From Deroplatys truncata (taxonomy: Eukaryota; Arthropoda; Insecta; Mantodea; Mantidae), in assembly GCA_030765065.1 (NCBI GenBank), contig CM060990.1, positions 669,072,118 to 669,136,117 on the forward strand: 64,000 nucleotides of DNA, read 5' to 3'. Position numbers and translations under genes: made by a program. Below are positions 1-9,890 of this stretch, in pieces (position 1 is the stretch's first letter; every line of letters starts with the position of its first letter). Below the pieces are notes generated by a model. It saw only the letters and a list, made by a program, of their open reading frames with translations, made no database searches and was not told where the DNA came from.

Positions 1-660
1 TTCTGGCTATCTCTAATTAATCGAGATAAACCTTTGCATAAATAGCTTCATTACACATTTTGTTGCGGCTCAAGGGGTTAGAGAAATCCGAATCGAAAGT
101 CAAATGTTTAGCAAACCGAGTCACTACGCGCTGGCCTAGAAATTCCGAACCGTGACCTCGCGAGAAAAAACTGTAAAGCGACAGCAGTTTAAAAAACGAG
201 AAGTATTGTAAAATTCAATACAAATAACAATGGATATCTAGAAAATGGATGATGCTGGAAAAAAAGTCTTTCAATAAAACTGTGCCTTTTAAATACATCT
301 AAATGTTTGCATAGTAGTTTTTGTCCATCTCTTATATTTACCAGTCACACAAAATTCTGCAAAATTCCTTCCGAATGAAGATGGCTTCACATGCTATTAA
401 CTGAGAATTCAAGATAGGCTTTTTATTTGTCATGTAAATGTCTTAAACATATGGTATTTTGATCAAAATGTGTACAGTAATGTTTTAGTAAATCCAACAT
501 TTTGAAAAGACTTCCGTGTAACGTAGTTTAGGATGGTGCCTTTCTTGAAAATTCCTCATGTCGAATCTTTGGAAGATGCTAAATCCAAATACCAACTTTT
601 GGTATTAATAAGACATTTTGTTTTGTGGTTGTGCTGCTCAGACTCGTAACACCCGCGAAC
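1..660 (-). repeat. Repeat family D (MITE-like), copy 1, part a
   Basis: This is a reverse-orientation copy of the about 0.8-kb repeat found intact at 52274-53079. Shared blocks include the 'atcgagataaac' stretch near position 20, the 'aaccataagagatagac'-type block near 315-345 and a 'tttcatgaaaaatgaaatg'-like block near 425. It is non-coding, is cut off by the window start, and resumes at 1236 after the SINE-B insertion. Confidence 0.7.
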
Positions 661-664
661 CTGA

Positions 665-1225
665 TTAATTTTTTCGATTATCGCAGATGACTCGGCACTG
701 TTCCACTGAGGATATTGAGGGAGGAGGAGGTGAGAGGAGACAGCGGGTGGCCGGAAACAAGAGTGGCGGCACAGCAATTACAGAGTCTATACAGTTTCCA
801 GAGTGAGATGCCCGACAGTCGGACAGACAGACCGTGGGCGGGGGTGCTGCAGATAGAGAGTCCAAAACCCCGCTCCGAAGGGGCGGACCATATACCCCGG
901 CAACCAGCCGAAAGCCAAGGGATGGAGAAAGTTCACAGAGAGCATCCTTTTCCCCTGCCAAGCCGCACCGAAGCACCATTGCCGACACTTCCAATTCTGA
1001 AACAGACCTATCAGGGTGAAGGATGAAAGAAAGGAAATGGAGGAACAGTGTATTCGGGGTGGGAGGTGAAAAAAGCTACTTCAGCATTCGCTTGACGGCA
1101 CGGGAAAACCCCCAAAAAGCCCATTTGTAGGAGTGGGAGGTCGCCGAGAATTGAACCCGGGACCTCTTGAATGCAAGTCGCACACGTTACCGCGATGCCA
1201 CCTCGCTTGGTCACGAACCTGTTTC
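665..1225 (-). mobile_element. SINE-B, tRNA-headed, copy 1
   Basis: On the minus strand the element begins with a tRNA-like head (about 1225-1140) whose B-box-like core 'ggttcaa' lies in 'cccgggttcaattctcg'. A 400-bp GC-richer body follows, containing 'cacagagagcatccttttcc' (plus-strand reading). The same body occurs at 8870-9270 and a fragment at 23940-24065. It separates two parts of a D repeat. The 73-109-codon ORFs here are by-products of its base composition. Confidence 0.65.
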
Positions 1226-1235
1226 TAAAACACAT

Positions 1236-1328
1236 TTTTTTATGGATCAGAGGGCCTCAAACATGCATTTCCGGTGAAATCTCGATATCGAAATTTTAGG
1301 TTGATACAATACTTTCTCTTACCTACTA
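1236..1328 (-). repeat. Repeat family D, copy 1, part b
   Basis: The block 'catttccggtgaaatctcg' and what follows match the reverse complement of the left end of the intact D copy near 52300-52370. The D copy therefore continues past SINE-B and is directly abutted by palindrome F1. Confidence 0.65.
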
Positions 1329-2075
1329 CAGGGTGGATCATTTAAGTTGAGACTGTGAAATATCTGCATAACCAAGCCTCGTAGAAAGAAATGTCTTATT
1401 TGGAGGACGTTGTGTTGGTCATTTTAGGGTCAATTTAATTTTTTTAAATGGGAACCTACCTTTTATATGTTTTCTCACTTATCATAAAAAAGTAAAAATA
1501 TTTGTAAAAAGCACTTTGCAATAATTTTTTTACACCTATGTAAAATTACATAGCTGAATGGCTGTGTACGGAGACTGCAATGAATGTTGGACCATCCATG
1601 GATTTTTATTTGAGGGTCAAGTTACGTTTCGTAATTGAGAACCAACATTTTTTATTTTGTTTCCTTATTCCTCATCACAAAGTAAACAAAACAATTACAT
1701 GTATCATTGCCTCCTCGCCTATAGTTATTTAGTATGCTGCACTGTGTTGAATGGGTCTAACCATTCATTGCGCTCTTCGTAAACAGCCATTTAGACTTTT
1801 TGTTATTTACGTTGGTAAGAACAATTGCAAGGTGCCTTATACAAACGTTGTTTAGTGTTTTTTTGAGGAATGAAAAAAAAATATACAAAATGAGGGTTCT
1901 CATTAAAAAAAATCTAATGGACCCTAAAATTACAATCACAACGTCCTCCAAACAAAACACGACTAATGGCATTTACTTTCCCCATAATATCAAGCAAGTT
2001 TTATTTTAGACATTTCTTTCTACAACGCTTAGTTTTGGAGATATTGTACAGTCTCAACCTAAATGGTCCATCCTG
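1329..2075. mobile_element. Palindromic (foldback) element F1, long form
   Basis: The ends are inverted copies of each other: the left begins cagggtgga-tcatttaagttgag and the right end read on the minus strand begins with the same sequence. Inverted arms of about 250-300 bp flank a short loop, and TA sits on both sides (1327-1328, 2076-2077). There is no coding capacity; the two opposed 69-71-codon ORFs are mirror products of the arms. TA duplication and TIRs suggest a Tc1/mariner-mobilised MITE, which is inference from the ends only. Confidence 0.8.
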
Positions 2076-2077
2076 TA

Positions 2078-2885
2078 TATGTAGTTGGCAGAGAAAGTAA
2101 AAGGTAGTGAACACTGGGTAAGCAATACAAGAATAACTTCAAGAGAACCATCCGTGCGCGAGCAGGGTAACCCCGAATATATGTCAGTTTTATTTCCAAG
2201 CTGCAGAAGATGATATTGATACCTTCTCCCCCATCCTCATTCCTTGACGTATGAGGATAGGATGAAGATCCTGGAGAACAGGCCATTAGTAAATCTTCTT
2301 GAAAGTTTATAGGAAACACATCAAAGCATCTTTCTTGTTGCTTGTTTTCTTATCCATTGTATAACTGTTTCAAACTTAAGCGTCTGGAACTTTGTAGAGA
2401 TCTTACTTAAACTTTATTCATATTGCGGTATACTCGTGGAGGGAGAGCATAACTCGCAGTATGTCCGATATATTAATAAATGATTTAATATATGAACTCT
2501 GGTGATACTGATAATTATCTTGTGTTTTAGTTGTTACTCTTAAAGTGTATCTTTATTTCTTGGCACGGCTGCTGTTATTTAGGTTTTTGGTAGAGCTTGT
2601 ATAACTTTGCAGGGTGTGATACGGGAAGGAAGGTAATAAGTAACAACTCTAACAATAGATTAAGTTATTGAAGAACACTATGCTTTAATGGCACACGCTT
2701 TGACTGTATTAGTAATAATCTACACAGTTCTTAAGTTAGTTGGAGCTGTAGAACGTTCGAGCCCTACCACGTTCGTAAGCCAAACTTGCGGTCGATGAGC
2801 AATCAAATATTTTATACGTGCTCTAGAAATAATTGTAGAATTTATCACACGTTCCTATAGACCTTTAAATCGATAACCTTTCACC
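2078..2885. other. Unannotated AT-rich spacer
   Basis: No coding signal, RNA gene or repeat shared with the rest of the window was recognised. ORFs are short and overlap on both strands. Confidence 0.5.
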
Positions 2886-3408
2886 GTTCCTACTACATTA
2901 TAAGAAGTAAATAATATCGCCTGCTTCTGAGAGCTTACATGTATCTTATTCACATCGCAGCACTTTATACTCAACCGCCCTGGCTGATGGAGACGCTAGA
3001 ACTAACATTTCTTCCCTTAAAGATTTTAAACATATTCTTCCTTAAAATTTCATTGTCTGTCTTCGTTCAGCTTGGAACCTTCCAGAAGACTTACCCGGCT
3101 ATTGTTTTACGTTTGCAAACATGTGGCCTCTCTACAAACATGTTATTTTCGCTTGTCGCATTTTCTGTTTCACAAAGACTCAAGGTCTGGCTTTTATGAC
3201 CTACCCGTACAAGTCCTTTTTGCCTGGGCCCTAATTCTAACACAAAGATATGTTTGTCGGCTTTTACCAAGGGTTCCACAGCTCCAGCTACACTTGCACA
3301 TACATAAAACTTATGCCTCTTACAAGTACTTTTCTTATTAATACCATTTCACCTTACAATTCACATTATTGTATATATGGCATATATATAACCATAGTTA
3401 CTGTCTCA
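2886..3408 (-). repeat. Gypsy LTR copy 1 (isolated, end-truncated)
   Basis: Closely matches the two LTRs at 38076-38629 and 41539-42088, ending on the plus strand in the same 'actgtctca'. It lacks the outer about 27 bp (the TGCTACGTCGG...CCCCAC terminus) that the other two share, and no internal retrotransposon sequence adjoins it. It is either a truncated solo LTR or one formed before the terminus reached its present position. A frameshifted relative of the antisense ORF seen in the other LTRs is present. Confidence 0.75.
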
Positions 3409-3423
3409 ATATTCTGTTTTTAA

Positions 3424-3645
3424 ATTACTTTCTCTACCGCGTACCTAATAGGTGGAAGAAGTATTACATTTCACCCAAAAATTCGATAGCGAGATTCCAT
3501 CGGAAATTCATGTTTTGAGGAGCTCTGAACAAAAAACGTTTTTAAACAAAGGTCTGTGTATATGTGTGTGAACAGCATGATATAAAATCGAAAATTCAGA
3601 TAATTACCAAACACTGATGGTAACCTCTTGAAGAGGCATGAAATA
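3424..3645 (+). repeat. Repeat family D, partial copy 2
   Basis: Starts with the family's terminal 'actttctctac' and matches the first about 200 bp of the intact copy ('cacccaaaaattcgata', 'gtgaacagcat'). The rest is missing where the mariner-like element begins. Confidence 0.65.
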
Positions 3646-3714
3646 TACCAGGTGTCCCAAAAAAGGTTCGAATATTTACAGAGGAGGTAGTATGCAATAA
3701 AAGAAGAAAAACTG

Positions 3715-4411
3715 TCTCTGCTCCTAGAACTGGAACGCTGGCTGACGAAATGGCGAATTAAGGTCAATGCAACCAAATCCCAGGCTATCCTTTTCTGCAA
3801 ACGGACCAAGCACTTCAATAAAACTCAGCCGCTATCGCTGTTTGGCGATGCAGTTAACTGGACAAACAAGACCAAATACCTAGGTGTAACTCTCGACTCC
3901 AAGCTTACCTTCGCTGAACACGTATCAGACATTAGACATAAAGCAAATCAGCAACTTGGGGCCCTTTACCCGATCATTAATCGCAAGAGTACACTGAGCA
4001 AACAGATGGGTCTGACGTTGTACAAGAGCCTAATTAGGCCAGTCATGACCTACGCGGCTCCAGCCTGGGGCCACTGCGCCAAAACGCATATACAGAAGCT
4101 ACAGCTGCTGCAAAACAAGGCCCTCCGAATAATAACGAAAGTCCCAAAAAACAGTCCCATTGGACTTGCTGCACGACGACACCAAAATGCACACAATTGA
4201 GGAGCACATCAAGAAACTAGTACACCAAATGTATAAGCAGGCCCAAAACGTCCACAATCCAACCATCAGTGACCTGGGACGATATGACGGCACCAAGGAC
4301 AAACACAACCGGCCACTATCGCTCTTTGACCGCACCATCCCACTGAGCCGCCACAGCACAGACGACCAAGCAGCCATCACGATGTACCTCGACAGCCTCA
4401 TACCGCCATAG
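3715..4411 (+). pseudogene. Jockey-like reverse transcriptase, C-terminal fragment
   Basis: From 3715 one frame is open without an ATG to about 4160. It encodes the thumb end of a Jockey-clade RT: 'WLTKWRIKVNATKSQAILF', then the conserved 'KYLGVTLDSKLTF', then 'LYKSLIRPVMTYAAPAWG' and 'KLQLLQNKALRII'. Near 4155 the frame shifts by one base and the tail continues ('MHTIEEHIKKLVHQMY') to the stop at 4409-4411. The catalytic FADD part, endonuclease and ORF1 are absent because the copy is 5'-truncated. It is not functional. The clade call rests on the YLGVTLD and TYAAPAWG-type motifs. Confidence 0.85.
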
Positions 4412-5202
4412 AAACCGAAGTGCCCACAAGTCCCCGGGCGTACCGGGGCCACTGGGCAGCCCTAACCTAAGATGACCACGGCGCACACCAGGACAAGAGA
4501 GGAATGTACAGGAGAGAAAGAAGAAGGAAAAAAAGGGCTGCCTTTTTAGGCAGCCACGAGGACAGTGGTTCCTGCTTCTTGCCCGCCGCAGCCTTTTTCA
4601 AGATGCGCAGCGGAGCAAAAACCCCAAAAGTCCCCCCAAAAAGGAGAAAAAAATAAACAAACAAAAAAAAAAAGAAAAAAAGTAATAATTATAAGTTCTA
4701 GGTATGGTAGTTACTAATTAATAAAGCAGAGATATATTTATTGTGAATAACCCCCTTCCTATGTACATTTCCCCACACCATCTTTTTTTTAGGACCGACA
4801 GCAGCACGCTGAAGAAGAGCAGAAGCCAATCAGCTCCCTCTCGAGCTGAAGCCATGAGATAAGGTACTGTATCACATTACATCTTAGCATGATACCCAGT
4901 AACCAATATCCTCTTTGCATGAGCATGATTACCACCATTAACCATAGGTCCCTGGCCTGGGCTCTGCCAAGGCCAGTACCTAATCTCCACTCTGTCTGCA
5001 TACTCTCTTGTACGCAGGCGCCTTTTTAGTAATCACCCACTAACATTCGGTTTGCTTCGGCGGTACCGGACAACACCTTACCTTCGCTTTCCTTCCATCA
5101 CCGTAGAGTCGTTAGTGCATGGTAGGGGAGACGATGTATATCCCTTTCGGATGATCGTCACCTGGTGTGGCGGAGGCGGGGCCACACCCAAAAAATAAAA
5201 AA
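3716..5202 (+). mobile_element. 5'-truncated Jockey-like LINE inserted in the mariner TIR
   Basis: The segment carries the C-terminal part of an RT ORF, a long untranslated part with an internal A-rich run (4650-4683), and a terminal A-rich tail (about 5189-5207). The 9-bp sequence AAAAACTGT occurs on both sides (3707-3715 and 5203-5211), as expected for a target-site duplication, although its A-run makes the exact edge uncertain. The insertion falls exactly where the mariner's left TIR is interrupted, so the boundaries are supported independently. Two successive LINE insertions cannot be excluded, given the internal A-run. Confidence 0.7.
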
Positions 5203-5563
5203 AAAAACTGTAAACATTGGTCGTAAACCTAATATATTCTGAGTTATGGTCCTATTTTGTACGAAGAGCATATCTTGCACTCCGAGCGCTCGTTTGAAAC
5301 AAATGAGAGCACATTCTACGTAGAGGTTTGTTACTATGCGGCACGTGTTTGCATATGGGTTAGCAAGCAAGAACAGAACACAAGAGTAGTCAATCTACAG
5401 TATTCCACTGCGTGCTAAATATGTATTACTCCATCCGTCAGGTGTTATTTACGTCTGGTGTACGGTAGTGGGGCATGTTTTTTTGTGGCACTGCAGTGCT
5501 GTAATTTGTTTTCTTGTCCTTCTCTATGCTTACAGAAACGGCTCATTTTCAGCATAAGGTTAA

Positions 5564-5839
5564 GTGACATGCGCGATGGATCGGTCAGGAGGGCCAATAC
5601 CTTGGCCTTCCCGTTCTCGTGAACTTAACACTTTATATTTTTGGCCTTGGGGACATTTAAAGACCATGGTGTATGCAGTCTCTATAAATGGTGTACAGAC
5701 ACTACGAGAACGCGTGTTCAATGCCTGTGACGCAATCCGGCAACAGCCAGAGGCGCTTCAAAGAATGTGTGATTCCATGAGACGCAGGGTGGAAGACTAC
5801 ATTGCAATGGATGTTGGCCACATCGTGCACCTATTGTGA
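5564..5839 (+). pseudogene. DDE transposase C-terminal remnant (Tc1/mariner superfamily)
   Basis: The 91-codon ORF has the pattern usually read as WP-x-RSPDL-x-P-x-(D/E)-F-x-WGHLK near the last catalytic acid, here decayed to 'WPSRSRELNTLYFWPWGHLK'; the usual Asp positions are Glu and Tyr. The following 'RERVFNACDAIRQQPEALQ' is the C-terminal helical tail typical of this group. The N-terminal DNA-binding domain and the first two catalytic residues are missing. It belongs to the surrounding mariner-like element. Confidence 0.65.
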
Positions 5840-6000
5840 AGAGTAGATCAAATACATTGTAACCTTGATGGTAGTGTAGTGGATCGTAACTCAGCAGATA
5901 TTAAGTTTACGACCAATGTTTATAAGAATTGTTTTTCTTCTTTTGTTGCATACTACCTCCTCTGCAAATATTGGAACCTTTTTTCCGGACAACCTGTATA

Positions 6001-6720
6001 TACAACTGGTGGCATACTGAAATATTAGAAATTTATGATGGCAAAGAAGAAAACGAAGAATCTGGCATGAAAATATATATAGATGGAAACACAACTGAAA
6101 ACGGAGTGGGATCAGGCGTAGCCATACTCATTGGAAATGAGACTGTCAGCCAAATTAAGTTCAAGCTAAATAAAAAATGTTCAAATAATCAAGCGGAACA
6201 ACTAGCAATAATTAAAGCTTTAAAAAGTATATATAGATTAGAAGACGCTGTAAATGGGATTCGCTCGACAACTATATGTACGGATAGACAAATATCTTTG
6301 GACTCCATCAAAATTCTTAAGAACCACAAATCATTAATGTGCAATGTTTGTAAGAATATAAAAACATTAAGTAAAAATAACTGGAAAATGCATTTCAAGT
6401 GGATAAAGGCACATGTGGGGCATTTTGGTAATGAACCGGCGGGCCAACTAGCAAAGGCGGCAGCAAATGACAATGATCTACAATAAAATGCCAAAATGTG
6501 GAATATATAATCAACTGCAGAACTTAAGTTACGAGAAATAGCAAAGAGAATGGCAATTAACATCAAATGGGAAACTAACGAAGTCCTATTTCCCCACAAT
6601 ACGTGGCAGAATAGAACCAACATTAACGTCCAACAACGTCCATATCAACATTTTAACTCGACATAGAAAAATAAATCCTACTTTCAAAGATTTAAAATAC
6701 TGATGATCCTATGTGTAAGT
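6001..6720 (+). pseudogene. R1-like LINE RNase H domain and downstream region (decayed)
   Basis: RNase H begins about 6067 ('MKIYIDGN') and ends at the stop at 6484-6486. Visible motifs are Asp in 'YIDGN', Glu in 'NNQAEQLAI', Asp in 'CTDRQISL' and the 'WIKAHVGHFGNE' block. The final catalytic Asp expected in 'NE-x-AD-x-LAK' is Gly here ('NEPAGQLAK'), so activity is unlikely. After a frameshift, 'REWQLTSNGKLTKSYFPTI' (about 6548-6605) matches the region that normally follows RNase H in R1-type elements. The RT lies nowhere nearby; the mariner-like element begins immediately upstream. Confidence 0.8.
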
Positions 6721-6940
6721 GCCAAAAAACAATTATATTGTTTATTTATAGTAACGTTGGAAGTAAAATGTATTATTTTTGTAAAATATTCATGCATATA
6801 AGCAAACCCTAGCATGCAGTATTACCAAAATGTAATGGAACATGCTGTAATAAGTAAATACAAAAAAACTGTATATTTAATGAATATACGTTAAAACGTA
6901 TCTATGTCTAGATATTAATAATAAAATAAATAAGTAAATA
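6721..6940. other. AT-rich, possible LINE 3' untranslated remnant
   Basis: A-rich DNA with several 'aataaa'-like strings follows the R1-like fragment up to the mariner TIR. No gene is seen. Confidence 0.35.
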
Positions 6941-7896
6941 CGAGAGGCACTATTTATATTTTGAGCCTAATAATTAAAACAAAGTAACTTCTGATAGAAA
7001 ACTGCTTTATTGTTTTTAAAAATATTCTCCTTTATGATCAATACAATTTGAATCCGTCTGAACTACTTGTCAAAGCATTTATTCCGGTCTTCTTGAGACA
7101 CCTCCAAAACATGGTTTTTGAAGGCATCAGCGGCCTCTTCTGCCAACGAAAATCGTTGTCAACTCAATTTATTCTTGATGTTCGGGAACAAAAAGTCATT
7201 TGGTGCCAAATCAGGACTGTATGGCGGATGTCCCAGCAATTCGATTTTTTGAGCCTTCAAATACTCTGTTAGACGAGTGTGTGTGCGCTCGCATTGTCTT
7301 GATGAAGAACGACCCTACGGTTCTTGTTGGTTTTCCTTATTTCACCGAAGACTCCCGGCAAACAAATGGTTGTGTACCATTCGGCATTGACCGTTTTACG
7401 TTCCTCTAAAGGCACGGTTGCCACATGCCCAGTTTTGCCGAAAAAGCAGGCGACCATTTGAGCATTTTTGTACACCAATCGACACGAGCATCTTTTTGAG
7501 ATTGCGTCAAATTATGTGGGATCCAACGAGAGAAAACCTTAATTATGGCTAAATAACCATGCAATATTTTATATATGCTGGTGAAGCTAATGCCTAGGGA
7601 GGCCTCAATCTTACAATTTGTCATATGACGATCTTTCATTATTAGTTTTTGCACAGCATCAATGTTTCCTGGCACAACAACTGATTTTGGACGACCTTCA
7701 CGAACTTCATCATTGAGCGAACGGCGGCCACGATTAAATTCGTTATACCAGCGTTTCACAGTGGCAAAGGATGGAGCCTCATCGCCAAATGTGCAAGTTG
7801 GTTGATTGATGCACTCTTGTCTTGATAATTCACGTCGAAAGTCGTAATAAATCATCGCACGAACATTTTCACGAGTTAATTCACGAGTGTCCCTCG
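6941..7896 (-). mobile_element. Internally deleted mariner element, TA-flanked
   Basis: The left terminus cgagaggcact and the right terminus read on the minus strand (cgagggacact) form short TIRs, each next to TA (6939-6940, 7897-7898). At 956 bp it is shorter than a usual 1.2-1.3-kb mariner. It carries one decayed transposase on the minus strand. Confidence 0.8.
7000..7890 (-). pseudogene. Mariner transposase, internally deleted and frameshifted
   Basis: Read on the minus strand, the N-terminal part has the paired helix-turn-helix region ('YDFRRELSRQEC', 'APSFATVKRWYNEFNRGR', 'GRPKSVVVPGNIDAV', 'SLGISFTSIYKILH', 'SRWIPHNLTQSQKDARVDWC'). At about 7470 the frame jumps from 'DWCTKML' directly to 'QMVACFFGKTGHVATV': the roughly 60 residues with the first catalytic Asp (GDESW block) are deleted. 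The second Asp survives in 'VVLHQDNASAH'. A further frameshift follows, with 'LLGHPPYSPDLAPNDF' holding the third Asp; the spacing to it is two residues short of the family's D34D. Stops follow. The protein is SETMAR-type mariner-like and inactive. Confidence 0.88.
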
Positions 7897-7898
7897 TA

Positions 7899-8620
7899 AT
7901 AGAAACGGAGCACACAGAGAGGAATGAAAATGCTACATACGAGTTATAAATGAGCACTTTATTTTATTTCAAAAAGTATATTCCTGTTTAATAGAGCAGT
8001 AAATGTTTAAGGTGACGTTGTATGTCTGTATTACTATTTATGTCAGCTATAGCTTCTTGCAATGTGAGTCGTGAATCTTTTGTAACATTCGCTTTACCTT
8101 ATTTTGTCTCTTTTGGACCAACAAAGTGACTTCAAGTGCAAACAATAATTACACAAAACGTGTAATTCAGTTTACTTCTAAGCACTATAAAGGAACAAAT
8201 TCATTCTCTAGGTAACATTTAAGTAAAGTATGTTTCTTTGGGTCGAATCCTCGATAGTGGAGTAACTTTGAATAACGTAAATGTATTTGCCGCAAATGGG
8301 GCGACTTTGGCACAAGTTTCTGTTTTAAATTTCCAACCCATTTGTATGGATAACTCTATGTTAAGATGTTAGCTCTCTGCGAGAGTATGCTCTGTGCTGT
8401 CTTAGTAAAGCCTGTGAGAAAAACAGTGATATCCTTTCATCTCATCAAAAATGCCTTAGCAAATGCTCCTTAAATATTTATGTAAGCTAGCTTATAAATC
8501 AAGACAATGCCAGCAGAAACCTTTACCGCTGTGACGTAATGAAAATTGTTGAATTTCATTTTAATATTCTACTGCTTACCTATTACAGGTCGAGGAAGAA
8601 CTGTATTCCACTCACATATT
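7899..8620. other. Unannotated spacer
   Basis: Mixed AT-rich DNA with no supported gene or shared repeat. Confidence 0.5.
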
Positions 8621-8624
8621 TGGA

Positions 8625-8870
8625 ACGGAGGTATCACTGGAAATTCCTGAAACCAGAAAAAAGAGCATATAAAAAGGCTGTGTATGTATAAACAGCATAA
8701 CTCAAAAACGAGCAGGTCGAATGAACATCAAACTTGTATTTAAGTACAGAATCTCTCAAGGATGTGATACCAAGATTTTGACCCAACTAAAACAGCCTTT
8801 ACATGAAAAAAGTAAATATATTTGTTAAAAAATGAAAAACAGAAAAAGAAACTGTTTTGACTAAGACATA
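8625..8870 (+). repeat. Repeat family D, copy 3, part a
   Basis: Contains 'aacagcataactcaaaaacg' and following sequence matching 52420-52520 of the intact copy. It is broken off by the SINE-B/SINE-A nest and resumes at about 9735. Confidence 0.6.
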
Positions 8871-9735
8871 TGTGTTTGAGATTGCATTGGATTGGGAAGA
8901 GGAGGGGATTGGGCACCGATCCAGGAATGAGGATATTGTACCGACGCCCACGAGGGGGCGCCTGCGGCAGAAAGGGAAGAGATGAAGGGAGACACTGGGC
9001 GACCGAAACCCGGAGTGACAGCACAGCAATGACAGGGCCCATACAGCTTTCAGATGTGGATGCCCCGGCAGTCGAACAGGCAGACCAGGTAAGCCACCCC
9101 TCATACGATCAGCAACAAGACTGAGGCCGAGAGACTGAGAAATTTCACAGAGAGCATCCTTTTCCCCTGCCACACTGCACCGAAACTCCATCGCCGACAC
9201 TTCCAAGACTTACTAAACGGGGTGAGGGATGAATGATATGATTAGTGTAGCGAAACATAAGTACAGCATAGTCGTCCTCCGTGGTGTAGTGGTTACCATA
9301 CTAGCCTCTAGTTCCTGAGGTCGCGGGTTGAAACCAGCGGAGGGCGATGGATTTTTTTCGGGCGTAAAAATCCTTAGCATGGCTTCCTTCGGAAGGGAAG
9401 TAAAGCCGGTGGTCCCGTGTCGTAGATTTAAGGCACGTAACAGAACCTCAAGGATGATAAGGAGGCCTCTGAGCAAAATTACCGGCTTTCACACCCAATA
9501 TAGAATGGTACGCTAAGAACCAGAGCAGTTAAAGAGCATCCATAAATAAAACACAATTTGAGGGACAGGAAATTCGGGGGATGAAGGAAAACACTCCAAA
9601 TATTGCATGACGATCCGGAAAAACTCCGAAAAAATCCATAGGACAGAGTGGGCGGTTGCCGGTGATCGAATCCGAGACCTCCCGAATGCGGGCCAGAGAC
9701 ATTACCACCCGAGCCATTCCGCTCGGTATGTGTTT
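8870..9735 (-). mobile_element. SINE-B copy 2, interrupted by SINE-A
   Basis: The minus-strand tRNA-like head is at about 9735-9650, and the proximal body at 9556-9650 has the block 'gaaaaactccgaaaaaatcc'. SINE-A occupies 9271-9555, and the SINE-B body continues at 8870-9270 with the same 'cacagagagcatccttttcc' block as copy 1. It lies within a D copy. Confidence 0.65.
9271..9555 (+). mobile_element. SINE-A (tRNA-derived), copy 1, most complete
   Basis: The head 'gtggtgtagtggttaccat' resembles a Pol III A box and 'ggtcgcgggttgaaacc' a B box, followed by a conserved body ('cgtaaaaatccttagcatgg', 'cctctgagcaaaattacc', 'cccaatatagaatgg') and the tail 'ccataaataaaac'. Five other copies in this window share the same order. 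It is nested in SINE-B. Confidence 0.88.
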
Positions 9736-9890
9736 GAGATGCTGACATATACATCTTGAAATTTTAATTAGCACTATCGAAGTCCTCTTCACTTTGATTA
9801 ATTTTTTATAGTTTCGTATAACTCTGAAACCATAAGGGATAGATTATAGCATACTTATTAAAAGATTAAGATGTTATTAAAATATACTGC
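9735..9890 (+). repeat. Repeat family D, copy 3, part b
   Basis: Resumes D after the nested SINEs, with a diverged 'aactctgaaaccataaggga' block matching the intact copy near 52690-52720. Confidence 0.5.

Larger units (their letters stand above)
3648..5996 (+). mobile_element. Mariner-like element with about 115-bp TIRs, hosting a LINE insertion
   Basis: The left end (ccaggtgtcccaaaaaagg) and the right end on the minus strand (caggttgtccggaaaaaagg) start about 115-bp inverted repeats flanked by TA. The left TIR is split: 3648-3711 matches the outer part and, after a LINE insert, 5207-5255 matches the inner part of the right TIR (5880-5996). Without the insert the element is about 0.85 kb and keeps only the C-terminal end of a DDE transposase (5564-5839). 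It is an internally deleted copy. Confidence 0.8.

Noticed and set aside
1757-2009. Opposed 69-71-codon ORFs
   Set aside because: Both are readings of the inverted arm of palindrome F1.
7406-7957. 183-codon ORF as an intact gene
   Set aside because: It is the N-terminal part of a mariner transposase; its upstream codons lie outside the TIR and its last about 20 residues are a frameshifted deletion junction.
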